DNA from: JAGOCV01 sp049445855
GTDB taxonomy: Bacteria > Pseudomonadota > Gammaproteobacteria > Burkholderiales > Burkholderiaceae_C
Reading direction: 5' to 3'
Assembly (NCBI RefSeq): GCF_049445855.1
Contig: NZ_JBMSDV010000002.1
Coordinates: forward strand, 310,001 to 374,000
Length of the DNA: 64,000 nt
Part shown: positions 35,448 through 47,421 of the stretch, piece by piece
Position numbering within the stretch: position 1 is the stretch's first letter
How the letters are laid out: each line of letters starts with the position of its first letter
Notes under the pieces: generated by a model
The model's database searches: none
Seen by the model: the letters and a program-made list of their open reading frames with translations, nothing else
What the model was told of the DNA's origin: nothing
Made by a program: the position numbers and the translations under genes

Positions 35448-36689
35448 TTGAAAGCGATCACGAAATCGGCCAAGCTGGCAAACGTCTGCTACGACATCCG
35501 TGGGCCCATCATGGACGCCGCCCGACAGATGGAAGAAGACGGCCACAAGATCATCAAGCTGAACATCGGCAATCTGGCCGCATTCGGCTTCGATGCGCCC
35601 GAGGAAATCCAGCAGGACATGATCCGCAACCTGCCGAATTCGGCCGGTTACTCCGACAGCAAGGGCATTTTCGCCGCGCGCAAGGCGGTGATGCACTACA
35701 CGCAGCAACAGGGCATCAAGGGCGTCACGCTGGACGACATCTATCTGGGCAACGGCGCGAGCGAGCTGATCGTCATGGCGACCAATGCGTTGCTGGACAA
35801 CGGCGACGAGTTGCTGCTGCCTTCGCCCGACTACCCGCTGTGGACCGCGGCTGCCAGCCTGTCCGGCGGCACACCTGTGCACTACATGTGCGAAGAGAAG
35901 AATGGCTGGATGCCGGACCTGGACGACATCCGCCGCAAGATCACGCCGGCGACCAAGGGCATCGTCGTCATCAACCCCAACAACCCGACCGGTGCGCTGT
36001 ATTCCGACGAGACGCTCAAGGGCATCGTGAAGATCGCGCGTGAGCACGGCCTCGTGATCCTGGCCGATGAGGTGTACGACAAGGTGCTCTACGAAGACGT
36101 GAAGCACACGGCGATCGGCAGCCTTTCCGAAGACGTGCTCACGCTCACCTTCAATTCGCTGTCCAAGAGCTACCGCTCATGCGGTTACCGTGCGGGCTGG
36201 ATGGTGGTGTCGGGCGACAGGAAGCCGGCCCGCGACTACATCGAGGGCCTGAACATGCTCTCGAACATGCGCCTGTGCGCCAATGTGCCGGGGCAATGGG
36301 CGATCCAGACGGCGCTGGGCGGTTACCAGAGCATCGATGAGCTGGTGCGTCCCGGCGGGCGGCTGCGTCGCCAGCGCGACCTGGCGCACGAACTCATCAC
36401 CGCGATTCCCGGCGTGACCTGCGAAAAGCCGCAGGCTGCGCTGTACATGTTCCCCAGGCTCGACCCGGCGGTCTACCCGATCGTCGACGACCAGCAGTTC
36501 TTCATGGAGCTGCTGCAGGAGACGCGTGTGATGCTGGTGCAGGGCTCGGGCTTCAACTACCCGGACAACCAGCATTTCCGCATCGTCTTCCTGCCGCATG
36601 AAGACGACCTGCGCGAAGCCATCAACCGCATTGCGCGCTTCCTCGCGCAGTACCGCGAACGCGCAGGCACGATGCGCCTCGTTGCGTGA
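35448..36689 (+). CDS. alaA: Alanine transaminase (AlaA-type aminotransferase)
   Basis: The PLP enzyme makes alanine from pyruvate and glutamate. The 413-residue protein follows E. coli AlaA closely in pattern: LANVCYDIRGPIMDAA, LNIGNLAAFGFDAP, VINPNNPTGALY, the PLP lysine in LSKSYR, and SMRLCANVPGQWAIQTALGGYQSI as NMRLCANVPGQWAIQ here. The start codon is TTG; CGGAGGGA six bases upstream decides it. It is followed by hom after 28 bases, so the alaA-hom-thrC genes may form one unit for the alanine/threonine branch. Confidence 0.93.
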   Translation: MKAITKSAKLANVCYDIRGPIMDAARQMEEDGHKIIKLNIGNLAAFGFDAPEEIQQDMIRNLPNSAGYSDSKGIFAARKAVMHYTQQQGIKGVTLDDIYLGNGASELIVMATNALLDNGDELLLPSPDYPLWTAAASLSGGTPVHYMCEEKNGWMPDLDDIRRKITPATKGIVVINPNNPTGALYSDETLKGIVKIAREHGLVILADEVYDKVLYEDVKHTAIGSLSEDVLTLTFNSLSKSYRSCGYRAGWMVVSGDRKPARDYIEGLNMLSNMRLCANVPGQWAIQTALGGYQSIDELVRPGGRLRRQRDLAHELITAIPGVTCEKPQAALYMFPRLDPAVYPIVDDQQFFMELLQETRVMLVQGSGFNYPDNQHFRIVFLPHEDDLREAINRIARFLAQYRERAGTMRLVA

Positions 36690-36717
36690 ACCAAGAATCA
36701 TCAGTACCGGGTTTCAA

Positions 36718-38028
36718 ATGAAAGCGATTCAAGTAGGCCTGCTGGGCATCGGCACGGTAGGCAGCGGCACGTTCAACGTGCTCCAGCGCAACCAGGAGGA
36801 GATCAAGCGCCGCGCAGGCCGTGGCATCGAGATCACCATGGTGGCGGACCTGGACACCGTGCGCGCGCAGCAGGTGGTGGGCGACAGCGTGAAGGTGGTG
36901 AACGACGCCCGTGCGGTGATCGCCAATCCGGAGATCGACATCGTGGTCGAGCTGATCGGCGGCTATGGCATCGCGCGCCAGCTGGTCATGGAGGCCATCG
37001 AGGCCGGCAAGCATGTGGTTACCGCCAACAAGGCGTTGCTGGCCGTGCACGGCACCGAGATCTTCGCCGCCGCGCACCGCAAGGGCGTGATGGTGGCATT
37101 CGAAGCGGCGGTGGCCGGCGGCATCCCGATCATCAAGGCGCTGCGTGAAGGCCTGACCGCCAACAGCATCCAGTGGATCGCCGGCATCATCAACGGCACC
37201 ACGAACTTCATCTTGTCCGAGATGCGCGACAAAGGGCTCGATTTCGATGTCGTGCTCAAGGAAGCCCAGCGCCTGGGTTACGCCGAAGCCGATCCGACTT
37301 TCGACATCGAAGGCGTCGATGCGGCGCATAAGGCAACGATCATGAGCGCCATCGCGTTCGGCATTCCGGTGCAGTTCGACAAGGCGCACGTCGAAGGCAT
37401 CACGAAGCTGGCTGCCCAGGACATCCGCTACGCCGAACAGCTCGGCTATCGCATCAAGCTGCTGGGCATCACCAAGCGCACGCCCAAGGGCATCGAGCTG
37501 CGCGTGCACCCGAGCCTGGTGCCTTCCAAGCGCCTGCTGGCCAACGTCGAGGGCGCGATGAACGCAGTCGTCGTGAACGGCGATGCCGTCGGTACCACGC
37601 TTTACTACGGCAAGGGCGCGGGCAGCGAGCCCACGGCAAGTTCCGTGATTGCCGACCTGGTGGACATTACGCGCCTGCACACGGCCGACGCTGCGCAGCG
37701 CGTGCCGCACCTGGCTTTCCAGCCCGACGCGATGAGCGACCTGCCGGTGTTGCCGATGGGCGAGATCGTCACCAGCTACTACTTGCGGCTGCTCGTGGCG
37801 GATGAGGCAGGCGTGCTGGCCAGGGTGACCGGCATTTTGGCCGGTGCCGGCATCAGCATTGACGCCGTGCTGCAGCGCGAAGCTTCCGAAGGCGAGAACC
37901 AGACCGACCTGATCATCCTCACGCACGACTGCGTGGAAGCGCGAATGAACGACGCCATCGCGCAGATGCAGGCTCTGCCCACGGTGCTTGCACCCATCAT
38001 CCGCATCCGCAAGGAAGAGCTCAAGTAA
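36718..38028 (+). CDS. hom: Homoserine dehydrogenase
   Basis: The enzyme reduces aspartate semialdehyde to homoserine, the branch to threonine and methionine. It has 436 residues. The Rossmann motif GLLGIGTVGSGTF lies at 7-19, the catalytic domain has AGIINGTTNFILSEM and GYAEADPTFDIEGVDAAHK, and a C-terminal ACT domain (about 350-430; LLVADEAGVLARVTGILAGAGISIDAV) allows threonine feedback. The start MKAIQVGLLG has a weak ribosome binding site; codons upstream overlap alaA. The stop and the thrC start share one base (TAATG). Confidence 0.96.
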   Translation: MKAIQVGLLGIGTVGSGTFNVLQRNQEEIKRRAGRGIEITMVADLDTVRAQQVVGDSVKVVNDARAVIANPEIDIVVELIGGYGIARQLVMEAIEAGKHVVTANKALLAVHGTEIFAAAHRKGVMVAFEAAVAGGIPIIKALREGLTANSIQWIAGIINGTTNFILSEMRDKGLDFDVVLKEAQRLGYAEADPTFDIEGVDAAHKATIMSAIAFGIPVQFDKAHVEGITKLAAQDIRYAEQLGYRIKLLGITKRTPKGIELRVHPSLVPSKRLLANVEGAMNAVVVNGDAVGTTLYYGKGAGSEPTASSVIADLVDITRLHTADAAQRVPHLAFQPDAMSDLPVLPMGEIVTSYYLRLLVADEAGVLARVTGILAGAGISIDAVLQREASEGENQTDLIILTHDCVEARMNDAIAQMQALPTVLAPIIRIRKEELK

Positions 38029-39443
38029 TGTTCTACGTCTCGACGCGCGGCGACCCGCAGCGACGCGCTTTCTGCGAAATCCTTCTCGAAGGGCTGGCAC
38101 CCGACGGTGGCCTGTATCTGCCCAAGGCTTATCCGCAGGTGAGCGACGCCATGCTCACGCGCTGGCGTGGCCTGCCGTATGCGGAACTCGCGTTCGAAAT
38201 CCTCTCGCTCTACATCCACGACATTCCGCCTGCCGACCTGCGCGCGCTGTGCGCGAAGACTTACACGGCGCAGGTTTTCGGCACGGAGGAAATCGTGCCC
38301 TTGCGCAAGCTGGAAGACGGCGTATACCTCGAAGCCCTTTCCAACGGCCCGACGCTGGCCTTCAAGGACATGGCGATGCAGTTGCTGGGCAACCTGTTCG
38401 AGTACGAACTGGCGCGCCGCGGCGAAGAGCTCAACATCCTCGGCGCGACCAGCGGCGACACCGGCAGCGCGGCCGAATACGCCATGCGCGGCAAGAAGGG
38501 CGTGCGCGTCTTCATGACGTCGCCTCACGGCCGCATGAGCCCGTTCCAGCAGGCGCAGATGTTCAGCCTGCAGGACGCGAACATCCACAACCTCGCGATC
38601 CGTGGCGTCTTCGACGATTGCCAGGACATCGTGAAGGCGGTCTCCAACGACCTCGACTTCAAGCGCAAGTACCGCATCGGCACCGTGAACTCCATCAACT
38701 GGGCGCGCCTGCTCGCGCAGGTGGTTTACTACTTCGCGGGCTACTTCCAGGCAACGCGGTCCAACGACCAGAAGGTCAGTTTCACCGTGCCGTCGGGCAA
38801 CTTCGGCAACGTCTGTGCGGGCCATGTCGCGCGCATGATGGGTCTGCCCGTCGGGAAGCTCGTGGTCGCCACCAACGAGAACGACGTGCTCGACGAGTTC
38901 TTCCGTACGGGCCTCTATCGCGTGCGCGGCGCGGCCGACACGCACGAGACCTCGAGCCCGTCGATGGACATCTCCAAGGCGTCGAACTTCGAACGATTCG
39001 TCTTCGACCTGCTGGGTCGTGACGCCGCGCGTACGAAGGACCTGTTCGGCGCGCAGATCGCCGGCAAGGGCCAGTTCGATCTGGGCGAGGACGCGCTGTT
39101 CGCCGAAGCGGCCACGCGTTATGGCTTCGCCAGCGGCAAGAGCACGCACGCCGATCGCCTGGCCACCATCCGCGACACGTGGCAACGCTTCGGTACGATG
39201 ATCGACACGCACACCGCGGACGGCTTGAAGGTGGCGCGCGGGCAGTTGAAGTCCGGCACGCCGATGATCGTGCTGGAGACCGCATTGCCCATCAAGTTCG
39301 CAGAGACCATCCGCGAGGCGCTGGGCATGGAGCCCGAGCGGCCGGCGGGGCTCGAAGGTATCGAGACCCTGCCGAAAAAGGTCACTGTGCTGGACGCGGA
39401 CAAGACGCTGGTGATGGACTACATTGCCAGCCACTGCAACTGA
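38028..39443 (+). CDS. thrC: Threonine synthase
   Basis: The PLP enzyme turns O-phosphohomoserine into threonine. The 471 residues match the long class found in proteobacteria and fungi: FYVSTRGDPQRRAFCEILLEGLAPDGGLYLP at the N-terminus, the PLP lysine in GPTLAFKDMAMQ, ILGATSGDTGSAAEYA and VPSGNFGNVCAG. It is translationally coupled to hom by TAATG. Confidence 0.96.
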   Translation: MFYVSTRGDPQRRAFCEILLEGLAPDGGLYLPKAYPQVSDAMLTRWRGLPYAELAFEILSLYIHDIPPADLRALCAKTYTAQVFGTEEIVPLRKLEDGVYLEALSNGPTLAFKDMAMQLLGNLFEYELARRGEELNILGATSGDTGSAAEYAMRGKKGVRVFMTSPHGRMSPFQQAQMFSLQDANIHNLAIRGVFDDCQDIVKAVSNDLDFKRKYRIGTVNSINWARLLAQVVYYFAGYFQATRSNDQKVSFTVPSGNFGNVCAGHVARMMGLPVGKLVVATNENDVLDEFFRTGLYRVRGAADTHETSSPSMDISKASNFERFVFDLLGRDAARTKDLFGAQIAGKGQFDLGEDALFAEAATRYGFASGKSTHADRLATIRDTWQRFGTMIDTHTADGLKVARGQLKSGTPMIVLETALPIKFAETIREALGMEPERPAGLEGIETLPKKVTVLDADKTLVMDYIASHCN

Positions 39444-39464
39444 AGATCCACCAGGAGCTCCGCT

Positions 39465-40001
39465 TTGAACGTCGTCGCCATCGCAGGCTATTCCGGCTCG
39501 GGCAAGACCACGCTGGTGGAGAGCCTGATCCCGGCCCTCAAGCTGCGGGGCCAGCGCGTGTCGGTGGTCAAGCATGCGCATCACAAGTTCGACATCGACC
39601 ACGAAGGCAAGGACACCTGGCGTCATCGCGAAGCGGGCGCATTCGAAGTGGTCGTGGCGTCCAGCCGCCGGCTTGCGCTGATGCGTGAGTTCGAGAAGGA
39701 GTCCGAGCTCAGCGTGCATCACCTCATTGCCGAGCTGTACGACGGCGTCGACTGGGTGCTGGTCGAAGGCTTCAAGCAGAGTGATCTCTGCAAGCTCGAA
39801 GTGTGGCGCCCGTCGACGGGCAAGAGGGCGCTCTATCCGGATGACGATTTCGTCGTGGCCATCGCCACCGACGCGCCCGACCGCCTGCCCGAGCAAACGC
39901 TGCGCCCGGTGCTCGACGTGAACGATGCCGACACGATTGCGCAATGGCTGATGGAAAACGCCCACCGCTTCGAATACCGCGACGAGTCCTACGTCCCATG
40001 A
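39465..40001 (+). CDS. mobB: Molybdopterin-guanine dinucleotide biosynthesis adaptor MobB
   Basis: This GTP-binding protein supports molybdenum cofactor maturation with MobA. The 178-residue product has a P-loop AGYSGSGKTTLVESL (6-20), the motif KHAHHKFDIDHEGKDTWRHREAGA and VLVEGFKQ. The start is TTG, supported by CAGGAGC upstream. It overlaps moeA as ATGA. With moeA, moaD and moaE it forms a molybdopterin operon behind the threonine genes. Confidence 0.94.
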   Translation: MNVVAIAGYSGSGKTTLVESLIPALKLRGQRVSVVKHAHHKFDIDHEGKDTWRHREAGAFEVVVASSRRLALMREFEKESELSVHHLIAELYDGVDWVLVEGFKQSDLCKLEVWRPSTGKRALYPDDDFVVAIATDAPDRLPEQTLRPVLDVNDADTIAQWLMENAHRFEYRDESYVP

Positions 40002-41245
40002 ACGCCTCGCGCCAACCCTTGAAGCCGCTCGACGAGGCCTTGGCCGACCTGCTGCAGCACGCGGTGCGGCTGGGTGAAGTCGAGCGCGTCTCTACCTTCG
40101 ATGCCGACGGCCGCGTGCTTGCGCAGGACGTCACGTCCTTGCTTCAGGTGCCGCCGCAGGACAACAGTTCCATGGACGGATACGCCGTCCGCCTGGCTGA
40201 CGTGGCGCAAGCGGGTGCAGTGCTGGAGGTGACGCAACGCATCCCCGCCGGCGCATCGGGCGCACCGCTCGGATCCGGTACCGCCGCACGCATCTTCACC
40301 GGCGCGCCCATTCCCGAAGGCGCGGACGCCGTGGTCATGCAGGAAGACGTCGAGGCCTTCGAGGTCGACGGCAGGCCGATGGCGCGCATCAACGCGGTGC
40401 CCAAGGACGGACAGTGGATCCGCCGCAGCGGTGAAGACATCCTGCGCGGCACGGTGGTGCTCCAAAGTGGCACGCGGCTGGGTCCGGCGGCGCTGGGCAT
40501 GGCGGCGAGCGTGGGCATGGCCGAACTGGTCGTGGCACGCAAGCCGCGCGTCGCGCTGTTTTCTACCGGCGACGAGCTCGTCATGCCCGGTGCGGTGGCA
40601 CCCGCGGACATGAAGCCGGGCGCGATCTACAACTCCAACCGGTTCTTCCTGCGCAGCCTGCTGCTGCGGCTGGGCTGCGAGGTGACAGACCTTGGCATCG
40701 TGCCCGACCGGCGGGACGCGACGCTCCAGGCGCTGCGCGATGCTGCCGCATCCAGCGACCTCATCCTCACGAGCGGCGGCGTTTCCGTCGGCGAGGAAGA
40801 CCACATCAAGCCGGCCGTACAGACGCTGGGCGAATTGCATCTCTGGCAGATCGCCATGAAGCCCGGCAAGCCGTTTGCCTACGGCAGGGTCGGCAAGGCC
40901 CATTTCATCGGGTTGCCGGGCAACCCCGTGTCCAGCTTCGTGACTTTTCTTGTGCTGGTCCGTCCGTTCCTGCTGTGCATGCAGGGCGTCCAGGGGACAC
41001 AGGCCCATGCGTTGCCGGCGCTCCTCCTGCCTGCCCACTTCGACTGGCCGCGTCCGGACAAGCGCCGCGAATTCCTGCGTGTGCGCATCAACGCAGCCGG
41101 CGGCCTGGATCTGTTTCCCAACCAGAGTTCGGGCGTGCTGACCTCGGTGGCGTGGGGCGATGGTGTGGTGGATGTGCCGGCCGGCCAGACGATCGCACAT
41201 GGCGACGCCGTGCGGTTCACGTCGTTCTCGCAATTGCTGGCCTGA
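39998..41245 (+). CDS. moeA: Molybdopterin molybdenumtransferase MoeA
   Basis: The enzyme inserts molybdate into adenylylated molybdopterin. It has 415 residues. Motifs are DNSSMDGYAVR (about 51-61), GAPIPEGADAVVMQE, STGDEL, YNSNRFFLRSLL, and GGVSVGEEDHIK; the PGNPVSSFVTF loop precedes the C-terminal domain. The ATG is set by the ATGA overlap with mobB. Confidence 0.96.
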   Translation: MNASRQPLKPLDEALADLLQHAVRLGEVERVSTFDADGRVLAQDVTSLLQVPPQDNSSMDGYAVRLADVAQAGAVLEVTQRIPAGASGAPLGSGTAARIFTGAPIPEGADAVVMQEDVEAFEVDGRPMARINAVPKDGQWIRRSGEDILRGTVVLQSGTRLGPAALGMAASVGMAELVVARKPRVALFSTGDELVMPGAVAPADMKPGAIYNSNRFFLRSLLLRLGCEVTDLGIVPDRRDATLQALRDAAASSDLILTSGGVSVGEEDHIKPAVQTLGELHLWQIAMKPGKPFAYGRVGKAHFIGLPGNPVSSFVTFLVLVRPFLLCMQGVQGTQAHALPALLLPAHFDWPRPDKRREFLRVRINAAGGLDLFPNQSSGVLTSVAWGDGVVDVPAGQTIAHGDAVRFTSFSQLLA

Positions 41246-41252
41246 GCACCGC

Positions 41253-41504
41253 ATGAAGATCCAGATACGCTATTTCGCATCGGTCCGCGAAGCCGTCGGC
41301 CAGGCCCAGGAACTGGTGGAAACGCAGGCCACCACGGCAGGGCAACTGCGCGACGAGCTCATCGCCCGCGGTGGCGCGTGGGCGGAAGCGCTGGCCCGTG
41401 GCAAGGCGGTCCGTGTGGCGGTGCAGCAGCTCATGAGTGCCGAAACCACCGAGCTGAAGGACGGCGACGAAGTCGCGTTCTTTCCCCCCGTCACGGGCGG
41501 CTGA
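41253..41504 (+). CDS. moaD: Molybdopterin synthase sulfur carrier subunit MoaD
   Basis: This 83-residue ubiquitin-like sulfur carrier ends in the Gly-Gly needed for thiocarboxylate formation (FFPPVTGG). It starts MKIQIRYFASVREAVG, the family N-terminus. It is 7 bases after moeA and partners with MoaE, encoded 78 bases downstream. Confidence 0.95.
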   Translation: MKIQIRYFASVREAVGQAQELVETQATTAGQLRDELIARGGAWAEALARGKAVRVAVQQLMSAETTELKDGDEVAFFPPVTGG

Positions 41505-41552
41505 TCCCGCGCAGCCCACGGGGTGTGTCGCGGTGTAACGCTGCGAACACGT

Positions 41553-41570
41553 TGTCACATAAGGGTGACA
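41553..41570. promoter_or_regulatory. Inverted repeat upstream of moaE
   Basis: TGTCAC-ATAAGG-GTGACA is a perfect 6-base-arm palindrome ending 12 bases before the moaE ATG. It could be an operator or a small leader hairpin over the ribosome-binding region. No family match is claimed. Confidence 0.35.
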
Positions 41571-41582
41571 CAATCATCGGCT

Positions 41583-42074
41583 ATGTCTTTTCCGCCCCCG
41601 TTCCGGGCCCACGTTTCCATCCAGACCGGCGACTTCGACCTCAGTGACGAAGTGATGGCGCTTCGCCAGCAGGACAGCCGGGTCGGTGCCGTCTGCAGTT
41701 TCGTCGGCACCGTGCGCGATCGCAGCGAAGGCCAGTCGGTCGCTTCGATGGAACTGGAGCACTACCCCGGCATGACCGAGAAGGCCATCGAAGCCATGAT
41801 CGACGAGGCACGCCGCCGCTTCGACATCTTCGGTGCGCGCGTGATCCATCGCGTCGGCCATCTCGAGCCCGCCGATCAGATCGTGCTGGTGGCCGTCACC
41901 TCGGCGCACCGTGGTGCTTCGTTCGAAGCCTGTGAATTCCTGATGGACTACCTCAAGACGCAGGCACCGTTCTGGAAGAAGGAAGCCACGCCAGAAGGTG
42001 CTCGCTGGGTCGATGCCCGCGTGACGGACGACGCGGCGCTTGCGCGTTGGGGCATCACGTCCGGGAACGCCTGA
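41583..42074 (+). CDS. moaE: Molybdopterin synthase catalytic subunit MoaE
   Basis: With MoaD it adds two sulfurs to precursor Z (cyclic pyranopterin monophosphate). It has 163 residues. Motifs are GAVCSFVGTVRDRSEG (about 35-50), MELEHYPGMTEKAIEAM, HRVGHLEPADQIVLVAVTSAHRGASFEACEF and the catalytic lysines in LKTQAPFWKKE. The start MSFPPPFRAHVSIQ is the usual one; upstream codons are out of the family pattern. Confidence 0.96.
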   Translation: MSFPPPFRAHVSIQTGDFDLSDEVMALRQQDSRVGAVCSFVGTVRDRSEGQSVASMELEHYPGMTEKAIEAMIDEARRRFDIFGARVIHRVGHLEPADQIVLVAVTSAHRGASFEACEFLMDYLKTQAPFWKKEATPEGARWVDARVTDDAALARWGITSGNA

Positions 42075-42094
42075 CCAGGACATCGAATTTCCGC

Positions 42095-44275
42095 ATGCAG
42101 GACTCGCAGTTTTCACCGTTCGACCCGACCCGTCCGCGCAACTGGCGCAATGCTTTTCCGGTCGCACTCGAGGGCGCGGGATTCGGCATTCCAGTCACCG
42201 TGGGTTCGGTGGCGCTGCTGTTCAACCGGATCGATCCGCAGTGGATGGCGGCCGGGCTGCTGGCTGCCCTGCTGGGTCTGGCGTTGATGCACCTGCTGGT
42301 CGCGCGCAGCGGCCGGCCCATGGTGCATGCCGTGCGGGTGATGGAAGTGACCATGATGCTGGGCTTCCTCGATCACTTCATCGCGAAGATGCCGGGCTGG
42401 GGCTTGCCCGATACGCCGGCCAACCGCCTCATGCTGGTGATGGCCGTGACTGCAGGGGCCGCGCTAATCCTGCCGCTTGGCTACGCGTTGCGGCTCCAGC
42501 GGTTCGCCCGGATGATTCCCGCGCCGGTATTCGCCGGCTTCAGCACGGCACTGGCCATCACGCTCTGGATCTCGCAGATCGGTGTGCTGTGGACGGCATG
42601 GCCGGCGGAGGGCGCATGGTTTCCCGTCATTGCCCTGATCGTGCTGGGCGTGGCCATTGCCGCGGAGCGCTGGCTGCGGGGCTGGCCGCCCGGGCTCGTG
42701 GGGATGATCGCGTCTTCGCTGGCTGCAGCGGCGGTGGCCGCTGCCGGATGGCACGTGTTCGGCGCGGTGAAGGTCGGATCGTTGCAGGCGACCTTGCCCA
42801 TTTCGCTCGTGGACTGGTCGGCGCTGTGGGCACCGCAGGTCAACACGGTCAGCCTGTTGCGCGACGTCGTGCTCGCCAGCTCGACGCTCGCATTGCTCGT
42901 GTTCCTCAACACCATCGTGAACGAGGAGGCGGTGAACCAGATGGACGAGCGCCGCGCCACGCCGCTTGGCTGGGTGCGTGTGTCGCTGGGCCAGATCGCC
43001 GCGTCGTTCATGGGTTCGCCGCTCATCACGGCTGCCATCGGGCCCACCCGCGCCGCCGTCCGCGTGGGATGGCTGGACTGGCGCGCGATGGGCCTCATCG
43101 CTGCCGCCGCGCTGGCGGTATTGGCCAGCGGCGTACTGTCGCTTGTGCCGCTGGCGGCCGTCTGCGGCCTGCTTCTGTATGACGGCTGGCAGGCCTTCGA
43201 CCGGCCGAGCCTCGCCATGGCCGTGCGCCGCTTGCGCGGACAGCCGATGGTGCTCAGCGAGCGGGAAGACCTCGTCACGGTGGGGCTGGTCGTGGCTTCC
43301 GCCGTGCTGTTCAACATGGTGATCGGGGTCTTCGTGGGTGTGTTCGCCGGTCTGGTGCTCTATGCATGGCGCAATGGCCGCCGGCTGGCACGCACGGTGA
43401 CCACCGGCATGGAAGTGCGCTCGCGCTGCACGCGCTCGGCGCACGACACCGCGCTGCTGGCGACACGCGCAGACCGCGTGCGTTTCATCGTGCTCGAGGG
43501 CGCGCTGTTCTTCGGCGCGGCCAGCACGCTGCAGACGCTGCTGCGTGAGCAGAGCGCGCCCGGCCACTACATCGTGGTGGACTGGTCCAACGTCGTCAGC
43601 GCGGACAGCACTGTCGCGCGGTCTTTCATCCGTGCTGCGGCTGACTCGAAGAGCGGCGGCGCGCAGGTCGCTGTCTCGGGCATCGACGGCGCCGGCTCGC
43701 AACTGGCGGACACCTTGCGTGCGGCGGGGCTGTTGTTGCCGGTGTTCCCGGACTCCGACCGGGCGCTCGAGTGGGCCGAGAACGAGGTGATTGCCGTTGC
43801 GCGCGCAGGCGAGGCCGCGCAGTCACCGGAGGGCACCATGCTCCAGGAAGCGCTGTCGCTGATGGAGGGGCTCAACCCGGAACGCCGCGACGCCATCGAA
43901 GCCTTGTTCGAACAGCGATTCCTGCGTGCCGGCGAGACAGTGTTCCATGTGGGCCAGCGTGACAGCGAACTGATGGTCATCCTCAAGGGCAGTGTGGACG
44001 TGCTTGTTCCGCGCGACGAAGGGCACGACATCCGGCTCGCGCGCATCCGCAGGGGCGCCATGCTGGGCGAACTGAGCTTCCTGGACGCATCGGCGCGGGG
44101 CGCGACGGCTGTCGCAACCGAAGACCTGTTGCTCGGCGTGCTGACGCGCGAGCGCTTCGACCGGTTCGCAAAGGACTATCCCGAGGCCGGCCGTCAGGTG
44201 CTGACCAACCTGGCGCTCGACCTGGCCGTGCGGCTGCGGCGCACCAACCAGATGGCGGTCAGCAGCGCGCGTTGA
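42095..44275 (+). CDS. SulP-family transporter fused to STAS and cyclic-nucleotide-binding domains
   Basis: This 726-residue protein has an N-terminal SulP-like membrane domain (about 20-430), a STAS domain (about 455-560; VRFIVLEGALFFGAASTLQTLL, VDWSNVVSADSTVARSF) and a C-terminal cyclic-nucleotide-binding fold (about 600-715; ETVFHVGQRDSELMVILKGSVDV, GAMLGELSFLD). SulP proteins move sulfate, bicarbonate, molybdate or other anions; the substrate here is unknown. The third domain suggests control by cAMP, c-di-GMP or a similar ligand. It follows moaE after 20 bases, so molybdate is one candidate by context. The ATG is preceded by no clear ribosome binding site. Confidence 0.87.
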   Translation: MQDSQFSPFDPTRPRNWRNAFPVALEGAGFGIPVTVGSVALLFNRIDPQWMAAGLLAALLGLALMHLLVARSGRPMVHAVRVMEVTMMLGFLDHFIAKMPGWGLPDTPANRLMLVMAVTAGAALILPLGYALRLQRFARMIPAPVFAGFSTALAITLWISQIGVLWTAWPAEGAWFPVIALIVLGVAIAAERWLRGWPPGLVGMIASSLAAAAVAAAGWHVFGAVKVGSLQATLPISLVDWSALWAPQVNTVSLLRDVVLASSTLALLVFLNTIVNEEAVNQMDERRATPLGWVRVSLGQIAASFMGSPLITAAIGPTRAAVRVGWLDWRAMGLIAAAALAVLASGVLSLVPLAAVCGLLLYDGWQAFDRPSLAMAVRRLRGQPMVLSEREDLVTVGLVVASAVLFNMVIGVFVGVFAGLVLYAWRNGRRLARTVTTGMEVRSRCTRSAHDTALLATRADRVRFIVLEGALFFGAASTLQTLLREQSAPGHYIVVDWSNVVSADSTVARSFIRAAADSKSGGAQVAVSGIDGAGSQLADTLRAAGLLLPVFPDSDRALEWAENEVIAVARAGEAAQSPEGTMLQEALSLMEGLNPERRDAIEALFEQRFLRAGETVFHVGQRDSELMVILKGSVDVLVPRDEGHDIRLARIRRGAMLGELSFLDASARGATAVATEDLLLGVLTRERFDRFAKDYPEAGRQVLTNLALDLAVRLRRTNQMAVSSAR

Positions 44276-44321
44276 AGCCGCGTCGAAGCTGGCGGTGCCC
44301 GGTTGCCAGGGCAAGGTTTTT

Positions 44322-44349
44322 CTTGAAATGCTGCGGATAACCCCTATTT
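44322..44349 (+). promoter_or_regulatory. Sigma-32-type heat-shock promoter of clpB
   Basis: CTTGAAA, 12 bases, then CCCCTATTT closely match the heat-shock consensus (CTTGAAA, CCCCATNT). The clpB ATG is 26 bases after the -10 block with TTTGGAG between. Confidence 0.8.
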
Positions 44350-44374
44350 CCTGGGGAGTTTGGAGAATTCGGAC

Positions 44375-46975
<2,601 letters not shown>

Positions 46976-46989
46976 AAGGAGTGCGTTGA

Positions 46990-47328
46990 TTGACTGATCT
47001 GTTCGGCAGCCTTGTCCGTTTCACGTTGCGCGTGATCTTCTTCCTGTTCGGGCTGCTGTTCGCTGCGAGCGTGCTGGTGGCCGTGCTGTTCATTGCGGCA
47101 CTCTGGGGCGTTCGCGCGCTGTGGGCGCGGCTCACGGGGCGACCGGTCACGCCGTGGGTGATGCGGATCGACCCGCGTGCAGGGTTCCGCCGCTACAACG
47201 ATGTGGCCGCGGGTGCTGAGGCAGAGCCTGAAAAGACCGGCGCCGAGCGCGCGGCAGCCCGCGCGCTGGGGCAGGGCGGTCGGGCGGACGTGGAAGACGC
47301 GCAGCCGCGTGAACCGGCAGGCCGCTGA
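46990..47328 (+). CDS. Small membrane protein of unknown function
   Basis: This 112-residue protein has two hydrophobic stretches (about 9-42; RFTLRVIFFLFGLLFAASVL and VAVLFIAALWGVRALW) and a polar, Ala/Glu-rich C-terminal tail. The start codon is TTG, supported by AAAGGAG nine bases before it. It follows clpB after 14 bases and may be cotranscribed with it. The family is not recognised; I see no catalytic motif. Confidence 0.7.
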   Translation: MTDLFGSLVRFTLRVIFFLFGLLFAASVLVAVLFIAALWGVRALWARLTGRPVTPWVMRIDPRAGFRRYNDVAAGAEAEPEKTGAERAAARALGQGGRADVEDAQPREPAGR

Positions 47329-47421
47329 CGCAGGCTGTTCCGGCCCGGCGGGCCGGCGACTTCACACAGACTTCACAGAGGACGCATACCGCGTTCCCAA
47401 CCGGCGGGAAGAATCGCCGGC

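Noticed and set aside
37779..39965. Open frame of 728 codons antisense to hom, thrC and mobB
   Set aside because: The three sense genes are clearly homologous to known enzymes; the antisense frame spans their borders.
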